From contig SXZN01000264.1 in the NCBI GenBank assembly GCA_005787865.1, positions 1-14,172 on the forward strand: 14,172 bases of DNA, written 5' to 3'. Position 1 is the stretch's first letter. Each line of letters begins with the position of its first letter. Below are positions 6,301-13,149 of the stretch, in pieces. A program made the position numbers and the translations under genes. Origin of the DNA: Opitutaceae bacterium. Lineage in GTDB: Bacteria > Verrucomicrobiota > Verrucomicrobiia > Opitutales > Opitutaceae. Below the pieces are notes generated by a model. It worked only from the letters and a program-made list of their open reading frames with translations, ran no database searches and was not told the DNA's origin.

Positions 6301-8496
6301 ATGCCGTACTACTTCATCGCTGCCGGATTAATCCTGCACACTTATTTTTGGGGGATGGGGGCAACTTGGTTGGTTTTGCCTGGGCGTTGGCGGCGCTGGT
6401 GGTGGGCCTTTGCGCCGGGCTTGGGCATGGCGCTACAATCTGCCGTGGTGTGGGTCGGTGCCCACACTCTTTTACCAGGCACGGCCAGTTATGCTTGGTG
6501 GAGTGAGTTGCTGCCGTTGATTCTGCTCTGGGTCGGTGGCCGTCGGCTTGGTCTGGCGACTATCAGAAGTTTGGCGCGAGATTTTTGGCGGCCCCCGGCC
6601 GTGCTGCTGGTGGGCATTATGGCGATCGCCGCTTGGTTTTTATTGAGCCCCATGGCGGCGGCAGGTCGCGGGGTGACCTCCAGTTCGCTCGGGAGTTGTG
6701 ATCACGCTGATTATGCGGCGGGGGCGAGAGTATTCTTGGAATTCTCTAAAGACGATCGCGTCGGCATGTTAGGTTTATCGGAGGTGACCCGCATTGGCTC
6801 CGCCGAGTATTTTTTTGATTTCTGGCTGCGATTAAATCACTTCACGCCTTCGGCTTTAATTGCCCACCAGAGTGCAATTTTTTGGCTGGAGCCCTACCGG
6901 CTCATTAGTGTTACGGCAGTCGTGTTGCTGCTGCTGAATATTCCTTTGGTGTTTTTTTTGGCGCGAGCGGCCGCTGGGGTGCGGGTCGGTGTCGCTTTAT
7001 TTATCGCCGCACTTTATGCGATTTCCCCCCTCAGTGCCTATGCCGTTCATCAAGGCGGGTTGGGCCAATTACTCGCGGCACAAGGCATCGCGCTGTTGGT
7101 GGTGATCACCGCTTTACTTTTTCGTGAAGCGCGGCAAGGGCGCCCGCTGTGGCCGTGGGGGCTCATGTTGTTCGCGGCCTTTTGGCTGCTCGCGGGGAGC
7201 TATAATTTTATTCTCATCGTTGGTTTAGCTCAAGTCGTGCCTTGGGTTTTGGGGCGGGCGCTGGTTAAGAGACAAACCCCATCAATTAAGCCCGTAGCCT
7301 TGGTCATGAGCGTAGCCTTATTGCTCTGCATCGCCCTTTTTTGGCCGCGATTTTCTGGGATCGTTGAGCGGTTTCAATTATTTGCCGAATATGATTACGG
7401 CTGGAGAGTGCCGCTATTGGCGTGGGATGGCTGGCTGGGCCTGGTGAGTGATGTTTATCTCGAGCCGCTAGGATCATCTTGGCAGCCGCTCCTGATGCTC
7501 GGGCTCGGCGCCGGCTGGCTGGGCTGGCTGTGGCGAGCTTGGCAGCAGGAACGTCTGCGGGCTGTTGCGGCTGCCGCTTTAGTGCTCCCGGTAGTACTGG
7601 GTTGGACTATCCTCGCTTGGGCAAGTCTGACGCGCACCAACGCGAGCTACGATGCCTTCAAATTAATTTCAGTTTTTTATCCCGGCTTATTGGCCGGTTT
7701 GGGCGCCGGTTTAGTTTTGAGTCAAAAGAATTTAAAATCGGCGGCCTTGAGGGGTGTCATGATTATTGTAATCGGGTTTAATCTTATCCGGGCTAATGAA
7801 TATCGTCAGATCATGGCTCGCCCCCCGCTTAGGGTGAATAAGCATATTGTCGAATTAGGTAAGCTGGAGGCTCGCCCTGAAGTCGGCTCCATAAATTTGA
7901 AAATTAGCCATTACTGGGCGCGGCTTTGGGCTGATGCTTTTCTGCTCCGCACGCCTCATTATTTCGCCGAGTCGACTTACGAGGGCCGCAACGTCACGCC
8001 GCTGCGGGGCGAGTGGGATTTGAAGTACAGCTTGCTGCAAGTTTTCCCTTCCAGCGGAGCTGACTACCGCGAGCTTGGACGGAATTTTCAGCTGGTGCGA
8101 CCACTCGCTATTTCGGCGCTGCGGGCTGAATTTGGGTTGGGTTGGTACGCCTTCGAGCATTTTGTTACTGATCAGTGGCGTTGGACGAGAGGCACGGGAC
8201 AGATTATATTGACTAACACTCAAGCGGTTCCCGTGAGGGCACGAATGCGTTTGATGGTTCAAGGTTTACATGGCGAAGACGCGCTTGAGGTTAGCTGCAA
8301 TGCGCAACTTTTGCAGGCAGCGGGGATCAGCTCCGAAGCGAGTTGGATGGAGCCCGTTGATTTAACGCTGCCGCCGGGGGCTTCGATCCTCACGCTCAGC
8401 CCGGCAAAAAATAATCGCCAGCAGGCTGGGGCCGATCCGCGCAAACTTGGCATCGGGCTCCATCGTTTGGAGCTTCATTTATTGCCTCAACCTTGA
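6301..8496 (+). CDS. large GT-C-like membrane protein with C-terminal W-x3-E-x6-W domain
   Basis: A 731-residue membrane protein. Several N-terminal helices (about 1-118) lead to an outer loop with SCDHADYAAGARVFLEF (132-148); the D-x-x-D-Y-x-x-x-A-R pattern resembles the acidic first-loop motif of GT-C proteins, though here it follows several helices. Many more helices run to about 495. A soluble part (about 500-605) includes the YEGRN stretch (560-564) and G570-E-W572. The last domain (610-729) has W615-x3-E619-x6-W626-R-W, N639 and D712-P-R-K-L, matching the two proteins before it. A sugar transferase or glycan-handling role at the outer membrane face is inferred; no characterised homologue is recognised. 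The start ATG is the earliest possible, since TGA closes the frame at 6283. The stop lies in TTGA with a possible TTG start of the next, truncated gene. Confidence 0.72.
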   Translation: MPYYFIAAGLILHTYFWGMGATWLVLPGRWRRWWWAFAPGLGMALQSAVVWVGAHTLLPGTASYAWWSELLPLILLWVGGRRLGLATIRSLARDFWRPPAVLLVGIMAIAAWFLLSPMAAAGRGVTSSSLGSCDHADYAAGARVFLEFSKDDRVGMLGLSEVTRIGSAEYFFDFWLRLNHFTPSALIAHQSAIFWLEPYRLISVTAVVLLLLNIPLVFFLARAAAGVRVGVALFIAALYAISPLSAYAVHQGGLGQLLAAQGIALLVVITALLFREARQGRPLWPWGLMLFAAFWLLAGSYNFILIVGLAQVVPWVLGRALVKRQTPSIKPVALVMSVALLLCIALFWPRFSGIVERFQLFAEYDYGWRVPLLAWDGWLGLVSDVYLEPLGSSWQPLLMLGLGAGWLGWLWRAWQQERLRAVAAAALVLPVVLGWTILAWASLTRTNASYDAFKLISVFYPGLLAGLGAGLVLSQKNLKSAALRGVMIIVIGFNLIRANEYRQIMARPPLRVNKHIVELGKLEARPEVGSINLKISHYWARLWADAFLLRTPHYFAESTYEGRNVTPLRGEWDLKYSLLQVFPSSGADYRELGRNFQLVRPLAISALRAEFGLGWYAFEHFVTDQWRWTRGTGQIILTNTQAVPVRARMRLMVQGLHGEDALEVSCNAQLLQAAGISSEASWMEPVDLTLPPGASILTLSPAKNNRQQAGADPRKLGIGLHRLELHLLPQP

Positions 8497-8498
8497 AC

Positions 8499-8768
8499 GT
8501 GGCGCGACTTCCGACGCAACCCGACGAATATCACAAGATGGCCGCGGTCGAGGATGCCATGTGGTATTATCGGGCTTTGCATCGGCACGTGGCGCGTAGT
8601 TTGACTCGTGTGCTGGGGGCTTCGGCTGCGCCGGTCCTAGACGCGGGTTGTGGCACCGGTGGTCTTGCTGCGCTCCCAGCCGGCGCAGCCCTGAGCAACC
8701 GACCCTTAGGCCAGTCGCACCGGGCGCGTGCTACGGGTAGTCACCAGCCACACCGCGCCTCCCAATAA
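8499..8768 (+). pseudogene. truncated class I SAM-dependent methyltransferase (N-terminal fragment)
   Basis: The frame opens with the N-terminal helix and first SAM motif of a class I methyltransferase: DEYHKMAAVEDAMWYYRALH, then VLDAGCGTGGL. Over 48 residues without a gap (from DEY to GGL) it matches the intact methyltransferase starting at 9766 at 27 positions, by hand count. After about residue 58 (near 8673) the resemblance ends: no GLD-type second motif, no SAM acidic loop, no catalytic half. From 8706 on the frame only reads antisense through the flippase gene, giving a meaningless tail that ends at 8768. Start could be GTG 8499 or TTG 8493, the latter overlapping the upstream stop. It sits where a translationally coupled partner of the GT-C gene would be, so it is most likely the stump of a resident gene cut by DNA acquisition. 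Alone it should not be an active enzyme. Confidence 0.82.
8667..8689. repeat. perfect 7-bp inverted repeat at the cassette edge
   Basis: GCTGCGC (8667-8673) and GCGCAGC (8683-8689) form an exact GC-rich stem with a 9-base loop. It lies between the last recognisable codons of the truncated methyltransferase and the stop of the flippase gene (8706), so it lies at or spans the junction of native and acquired DNA. On the flippase strand it follows the stop codon by 16 bases, a place fitting transcript-end formation, but no T-run follows on either strand. Confidence 0.45.
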
Positions 8769-9686
8769 ACTCCAACCCACCGACACGGTCCAGAACGCCG
8801 CCGCCAGCAGGGCCACACGGTCTGACTGGCCGATTCCCACTCCTAGCAACGCGAGCAGTGCAACCAAGGAGCCCTCGCGGACGCCGTGGCCGCCGATGCT
8901 GATGGGCAAGGCCGCGGCAACGTAGGCGGCGGCTCCAGCGACCGTCAGATCCAAAAGGCCGGCGGCAAGGCCTGCGCTGCGCGCCAGCAGCCACAGCGAA
9001 ATGAAGTCCACCAGCCACACCCCGATGCTGAGCGCCGTGGCCGTCACGAGAGTAGCATGATGCCGACCAAGGGCGCCGGCCGCTTCACGCAGGGAGGCGG
9101 CGCGCTCGGAGCCCAATAGGCGGACAGACAACGGCTCCCACCAAAGGCTGCGGATGGCACTCCAGCCGGCCGCCAAGAGCAGGCTGAAGGTGGCAAGACT
9201 AGCGACAAATAGGATCTGCAGTTCCGCGCCACCAGGCGCGACGGCGATGTGCAGACCCAGTGCCATCGCGGCTAGGGCAAACAACGTCCCCAGCCCAAGG
9301 GCGCGGTCGGCGATCAGGCTGGCGGCGGCCGCGGTTTTGCGGTCCGGGTGTATGTGCCAGAGATGGCCAAAGCGCAGGGCGTCGCCGCCTACCCCGCCCG
9401 GCAAAAAGGAATTGCAAAACTGGCCGATCCAAAAAACTCGGTGCACCCAACCGATTGGCAGCATCAGGCCTTGCGCGCGCAGCAACAACTGCCAGCGCCA
9501 TGCTTGCAGCGGGTAGGCGAGACCGGCCAAAAGCGCGGCGGGCAACGCCAGGGACAAGTCCAGGCCGTGCCAGCCACCAAAGCGCGCCCAGTCCACCCTG
9601 CCGGCCAGCCAGCCAAGCACGGCCAGTGAAACCGTGTAACGCAGCACGGTGCCGGCGGGGGTCGGCAGGAAGGAAAGAAAACGCAC
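8706..9686 (-). CDS. YbhN/MprF-like polytopic membrane protein (UPF0104, LPG-synthase TM-region family), possible lipid flippase
   Basis: A 326-residue integral membrane protein related to the membrane half of lysylphosphatidylglycerol synthase (MprF) and to YbhN; members often lie in glycan loci, where a lipid-flipping role is assumed. Marks seen: WRWQLLLRAQGL (63-74), FCNSFLPGGVGGDALRF (90-106), ADRALGLGTLFALA (126-139), and PISIGGHGVREGSLVALLALLG (261-282), where the P-x-S-x-G-G-x-G-x-R-E motif is the family signature. About seven or eight hydrophobic helices cover the rest. I chose GTG at 9686, directly before the first helix. An ATG at 9767 would add 27 non-hydrophobic residues; further upstream the frame only runs antisense through the next methyltransferase. 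It is the only minus-strand gene in a plus-strand run, and it lies in a segment of 68-73% GC, unlike its neighbours. Both point to separate ancestry. Confidence 0.82.
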   Translation of the reverse strand: MRFLSFLPTPAGTVLRYTVSLAVLGWLAGRVDWARFGGWHGLDLSLALPAALLAGLAYPLQAWRWQLLLRAQGLMLPIGWVHRVFWIGQFCNSFLPGGVGGDALRFGHLWHIHPDRKTAAAASLIADRALGLGTLFALAAMALGLHIAVAPGGAELQILFVASLATFSLLLAAGWSAIRSLWWEPLSVRLLGSERAASLREAAGALGRHHATLVTATALSIGVWLVDFISLWLLARSAGLAAGLLDLTVAGAAAYVAAALPISIGGHGVREGSLVALLALLGVGIGQSDRVALLAAAFWTVSVGWSLLGGAVWLVTTRSTRPVRLA

Positions 9687-9765
9687 AGTGTTTTTATGCC
9701 AGCCAGGCGCGGCGGAGGCAAGTTTTGCATCGCCAGTCCTGAATCGTCTGGAAAACTTATAAATC
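9687..9765. promoter_or_regulatory. divergent region between flippase and methyltransferase genes
   Basis: These 79 bases separate divergent starts (GTG at 9686 on the minus strand, ATG at 9766 on the plus strand), so they likely hold both promoters of the acquired pair. It is locally AT-richer at its two ends (TTTTTATG near 9690; AAAACTTATAAATC at 9752-9765) than the GC-rich genes around it. On the minus strand TTGCCT and CATAAA stand 17 bases apart but only a few bases before the GTG, which would imply a nearly leaderless message; I rate this pair as weak. Confidence 0.35.
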
Positions 9766-10524
9766 ATGCAGCTGGACGAATACCGCAAGCTCGCCGAGGT
9801 CGAGGACCGGATGTGGTATTTCCACGCGCTCAACCGGCGGTGTCTCCACTGGTTGGAGCGGCTACGGCCGCAGGGTCTGGCGCAACTGCTCGACGCCGGG
9901 TGTGGCACGGGCGGATTGATCAAGACCTTGCAGGCTGCCAATCCTGCCTGGCAGATGACCGGGCTGGATTTCATGCCACTGGCCTGTGCCCTGGCCCGGG
10001 AACGCACCGGGGCGGAGATTGTGCAGGGTTCGATCGCCGCGCTGCCCTTTCCAGATGAAAGTTTTGATGCGGTTGTGTCGGCCGATGTTGTTTGCCAGGT
10101 TACGGATGGGGCTATGGCCCTGCGGGAGTTCTTCCGAGTCGTGCGCCCGGGCGGCATCGTGCTGGTCAACGTGCCGGCCTTCCGCTGGCTGTGGTCCTAT
10201 CATGACGACACGTGCGAGACCCAGCACCGCTATACGCGGCCGGAACTGACGGCTTTATTTCAGACGGCAGGCTTTATGGTGGAGTTCGCTAGCTATGAGA
10301 ACATGCTGCCGTTGCCGCTGATCGCAGCGCGGCGGAAGCTTTTCCAGCCAGCAGATCCCACCAGCGATGTGAAGCTGTATCCGGCTCCGATTGAAGCCGG
10401 GTTTGCCGGGCTGGCGGCGCTGGAGTTTGCCTGGCAACGCCTCGGGTGGGCCTCTCCGGTGGGCAGCTCAGTCTTTGTGGCCGGGCGCAAGCCCTTTGCC
10501 GCTTCAGCCTCAATTCGATGCTGA
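9766..10524 (+). CDS. class I SAM-dependent methyltransferase
   Basis: A 252-residue soluble methyltransferase of the UbiE/Methyltransf_11 type. SAM-binding motif I is LLDAGCGTGGL (41-51); GLDF (66-69) ends the second strand with its acidic residue; an IAALPFPDESFDAVVSADV stretch (90-108) gives motifs II and III; FFRVVRPGGIVLVNVP (122-137) is the fourth strand region. The part from SYHDD to HRYTRPEL (144-161) has the H-x-R-Y-x-R-x-x-L pattern common to glycan-locus methyltransferases and probably forms part of the acceptor site. The target, sugar or lipid, cannot be told. It is homologous to the stump at 8499 and looks like its replacement. Composition is GC-rich like the adjoining flippase gene, dropping abruptly at its 3' end near 10500. 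A possible early ATG of the downstream GT2 frame (10518) overlaps its stop as ATGCTGA. Confidence 0.88.
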   Translation: MQLDEYRKLAEVEDRMWYFHALNRRCLHWLERLRPQGLAQLLDAGCGTGGLIKTLQAANPAWQMTGLDFMPLACALARERTGAEIVQGSIAALPFPDESFDAVVSADVVCQVTDGAMALREFFRVVRPGGIVLVNVPAFRWLWSYHDDTCETQHRYTRPELTALFQTAGFMVEFASYENMLPLPLIAARRKLFQPADPTSDVKLYPAPIEAGFAGLAALEFAWQRLGWASPVGSSVFVAGRKPFAASASIRC

Positions 10525-10565
10525 CTGTCTCGCAAAAATCCCTAACACTCCACCATCGTCTAACT

Positions 10566-11495
10566 ATGACTCCGGCCCTAAGCTTTGTCATCCCGCTGTA
10601 TTACAGCGCCGAAACGCTCACCGCCCTGGCGAAGGAGATCGAGGGGCTGACCATCGAGGGTGGGCACGAATTGATTCTCGTGAACGATGGCAGTCGCGAT
10701 GCGACGGCGGGGATTTGTCGTGAGTTACTGCGCGATGCCCGCATTCCGATTATTTTTATTAACCACGCGCGCAATTTCGGCGAACACAACGCTGTGCTGA
10801 CGGGTTATCGCCATGCCCGGGGCGCTTACGTGGTTAATTTAGATGATGATGGTCAGAATCCCCCGGCTGAAGCGGTGCGCCTTTGGCAGCAGGCGAAGCG
10901 GGAGGGGCTGGATGTCGTCTATGGACATTACGCGCACAAGGCGCATTCCGCGTGGCGAAATTTAGGCAGTTGGCTGACCAATCGCATGACCGATTGGGTC
11001 CTCGATAAACCGCGAGGTTTTTATTTATCGAGCTTTCGTTGTGTGAGTGCATTCGTGGCGAAGGAAGTCACGGCTCATGATGGACCTTACCCGTATATCG
11101 ATGGCCTGATTTTACAGGTGACCCAAAATGTGGGTTCGCTGGCGGTGCAGCATGCTGACCGCGTGGCGGGAGAAAGTGGCTACACCCTCCGTCGATTGGT
11201 ACGGCTTTGGTCCAGCACGCTTGTCAATTTTTCCGTGATGCCGCTGCGGTTGGCTACCTTGCTGGGGTCGCTGATGGCTGCGGGTGGATTGATCGGATCG
11301 GGCTTAGTTTTTTACTGGTGGCAAACCGGGCAGGGGCCCGATTACGGCTGGGGGTCTTTGATGGGGGCACTGTTAGTCTTTTCTGGGACCCAGTTGATGA
11401 TGCTCGGGCTGATCGGAGAATATTTAGGCCGAATGTTTCTGACGATTAATCGGCGCCCGCAATCGGTCGTGCGCTCGGTGGAACGGGGAGGCTAA
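10566..11495 (+). CDS. GT2 polyprenyl-phosphate glycosyltransferase (GtrB/ArnC/DPM1-like)
   Basis: A 309-residue membrane-bound GT2 enzyme, of the sort that moves a sugar from a nucleotide donor to undecaprenyl phosphate on the inner face of the membrane. The GT-A domain starts LSFVIPLYYSAETL, with VNDGSRD (39-45), NHARNFGEHNAV (66-77) and the metal-binding LDDDGQNPPAE (92-102); relatives usually read D-A-D-L-Q-x-P-P here. GFYLSSFRCVSAF (151-163) and YPYIDGLI (175-182) match the acceptor-loop region of ArnC and GtrB. Two C-terminal helices (about 229-251 and 264-286) are standard for that group. I prefer the ATG at 10566 because the first beta strand begins four residues later; ATG 10518 would couple it to the preceding stop. 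Composition is native again. This enzyme could supply the lipid-linked sugar used by the GT-C proteins in the window; this link is inferred. Confidence 0.87.
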   Translation: MTPALSFVIPLYYSAETLTALAKEIEGLTIEGGHELILVNDGSRDATAGICRELLRDARIPIIFINHARNFGEHNAVLTGYRHARGAYVVNLDDDGQNPPAEAVRLWQQAKREGLDVVYGHYAHKAHSAWRNLGSWLTNRMTDWVLDKPRGFYLSSFRCVSAFVAKEVTAHDGPYPYIDGLILQVTQNVGSLAVQHADRVAGESGYTLRRLVRLWSSTLVNFSVMPLRLATLLGSLMAAGGLIGSGLVFYWWQTGQGPDYGWGSLMGALLVFSGTQLMMLGLIGEYLGRMFLTINRRPQSVVRSVERGG

Positions 11496-11707
11496 GCTGG
11501 TTGAGCGGCTGGCGCTTACTCGTGAGAGCAATTAGCTCGACCGCTGATCTCTCTTAATCATTAAGCGACGGAAGGTTTTTCGGGCCCATCCCCCAAGGGC
11601 GCGTTTGTTGCATGGTTTGATGCGCGGCCTCGATATGATCACGTGACCATTTCTGCGGTAGTTCGCGGCTCGACTCCTCATCGTTTTGGAAAAAGATAAA
11701 TCCTCAT
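11496..11707. other. intergenic gap without a supported gene
   Basis: Between the GT2 synthase and the fusion gene lie 212 bases with no convincing coding frame. Short palindromes are present: CTTAAT-C-ATTAAG (11553-11565) and TCACGTGA (11639-11646). Neither is followed by a clear T-run, and GGTTTTT (11574-11580) has no strong stem directly before it. The gap is long for this compact locus, so a separate promoter for the downstream gene is likely; I cannot point to its boxes. Confidence 0.4.
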
Positions 11708-13126
11708 ATGAGCGTCGCATCAAAACTCACTCGCCAGCACCAAGAGGAGATGAAGGATTTTTATGATGCCGCAGCGGTTGCGCCAAATTCAGCGGCGAGC
11801 TATTATCGGCAGCTCTTAGCTCATTACTATAATCTCCTCATCCCAGTTGGGGCCTCGGTGCTCGAGATTGGGTGTGGCTCGGGAGAGTTGCTTGCTCGGC
11901 TGCAGGCGGGGCGGAAAGTGGGGATTGATCTTTCAGCGACCCAGTTAGCGGCGGCGCAGCATCGTTTGCCGCAAGCCGAATTTTTTCAGCAAGCCGGTGA
12001 AGATCTCGTGCTCACCGAGAAATTTGATTACATTATTATTTCTGACACCCTCAATATAGCGGCGGATGTGCAGCAATTATTAGAACGCCTCCATACGGTT
12101 GCTCATGCAGATACTCGGGTAATCATTAATTATTATTCTTCGCTGTGGCGACCCTTGCTCTCGCTGGGTCAGTGGCTGGGCATTCGTTCGGCTCAGCCCA
12201 AGCCGAGCTGGCTGAGTACCGGTGATGTCCAGAATCTCCTGCAACTAGCCGACTGGAGCCCACTTTTTTTCCAACCACGACTGTTGCTGCCCATCCGCTG
12301 CTTGGGCTTGGAGTCTATGGCCAATCGTTGGTTGGCGCCAGTGCTGAGCTGCTTTTGTTTGACTGTGTTTTGTGTCGCCCGCGCTTCGCGTCCTGCGCCG
12401 GTCGTCGCCCAAACGGTTTCGGTGATCATTCCGGCCCGTAATGAATCGGGTAACATTGAGGCTGCGGTTCAGCGCACGCCCGATATGGGGGCTGGCACGG
12501 AGCTCATTTTTGTCGAAGGCCACTCCCGGGATGATACCTGGGCGGAAATTCAGCGGGTGGCGGCAGCTTATCCTCAGCGAAAGATTAAATATTTACAGCA
12601 GACGGGCAAAGGTAAGGGCGATGCGGTGCGTCTGGGTTTTGCCACTGCGACCGGCGATATTCTGATGATTCTCGATGCTGATCTGACCATGCCACCGGAG
12701 GAGCTCCCTAAATTCTACGACGTCCTGGCCCATGGTCGGGCGGAATTTGCTAACGGGGTGCGGTTGGTCTATCCGATGGACGAAAAGGCGATGCAGTTTC
12801 TCAATCTTTGTGCCAATAAGACCTTTGGTATTATTTTCACTTGGCTGCTCGGCCAACCGGTGAAGGATACTTTATGCGGAACTAAGGTATGCAGTCGCGC
12901 GCACTATGAACGCATCGCCGCTAACCGAGCTTACTTCGGCGATTTTGATCCCTTCGGTGATTTTGATCTCCTTTTTGGAGCGGCAAAATTAAATTTAAAA
13001 ATTGCGGACGTGCCCATTCGGTATCGGGAGCGCGCCTATGGCACGACCAATATTCAGCGCTGGAGCCACGGTTGGCTATTGCTGCGGATGGTGCTGTTCG
13101 CGGCGCGAAAGCTGAAATTTGTCTGA
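11708..13126 (+). CDS. bifunctional fusion: SAM methyltransferase + GT2 glycosyltransferase
   Basis: A 472-residue two-domain protein. Residues about 1-225 are a class I methyltransferase: VLEIGCGSGELLARL (motif I, 51-65), acidic Asp74 in VGIDLS, KFDYIIISDTL (105-115), and VIINYYSSLW (138-147) for the later strands. Residues about 236-472 are a GT2 domain of the DPM1/GtrB superfamily: VSVIIPARNESGNI (237-250), EGHSRDDT (270-277) where classic members have D-D-G-S, LDADLTMPPEELPKFY (322-337) with the metal-binding D-x-D, KDTLCGTKV (386-394), DFDLLFGA (418-425) and YRERAYGTTNI (439-449). No pair of C-terminal helices like those of the other GT2 is seen; one short hydrophobic stretch at 455-465 is the only candidate. 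Both active sites look whole, so one protein may glycosylate and methylate steps of the same pathway. Start is ATG 11708; Shine-Dalgarno is poor. It converges on the gene at 13150. Confidence 0.85.
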   Translation: MSVASKLTRQHQEEMKDFYDAAAVAPNSAASYYRQLLAHYYNLLIPVGASVLEIGCGSGELLARLQAGRKVGIDLSATQLAAAQHRLPQAEFFQQAGEDLVLTEKFDYIIISDTLNIAADVQQLLERLHTVAHADTRVIINYYSSLWRPLLSLGQWLGIRSAQPKPSWLSTGDVQNLLQLADWSPLFFQPRLLLPIRCLGLESMANRWLAPVLSCFCLTVFCVARASRPAPVVAQTVSVIIPARNESGNIEAAVQRTPDMGAGTELIFVEGHSRDDTWAEIQRVAAAYPQRKIKYLQQTGKGKGDAVRLGFATATGDILMILDADLTMPPEELPKFYDVLAHGRAEFANGVRLVYPMDEKAMQFLNLCANKTFGIIFTWLLGQPVKDTLCGTKVCSRAHYERIAANRAYFGDFDPFGDFDLLFGAAKLNLKIADVPIRYRERAYGTTNIQRWSHGWLLLRMVLFAARKLKFV

Positions 13127-13149
13127 ACGAGTTTCGCTCTTTAGTCTTA

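Noticed and set aside
8673..8768. The tail of the truncated methyltransferase frame as genuine protein sequence
   Set aside because: From about 8706 it reads the flippase gene antisense and shows no methyltransferase features; homology ends near 8673.
9768..10169. N-terminal extension of the flippase reading frame on the minus strand up to 10169
   Set aside because: It runs antisense through the well-supported methyltransferase, is not hydrophobic, and the family begins just before the first membrane helix near 9686.
8690..10510. Insertion sequence or transposon carrying the GC-rich cassette
   Set aside because: No transposase or integrase gene, no terminal inverted repeats, and no target-site duplication could be found by eye between the two borders.
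11639..11646. TCACGTGA palindrome as an operator
   Set aside because: An eight-base palindrome is expected by chance in this length of DNA, and there is no second copy or adjacent promoter to support it.
11532..11723. 63-codon minus-strand frame in the gap before the fusion gene
   Set aside because: Short, basic, without recognisable motifs, and it overlaps the start of the fusion gene on the other strand; no evidence that it is coding.
13127..13149. Bidirectional terminator between the convergent fusion gene and GT4 gene
   Set aside because: The 23 bases offer only a three- to four-pair stem and no solid T-run on either strand.
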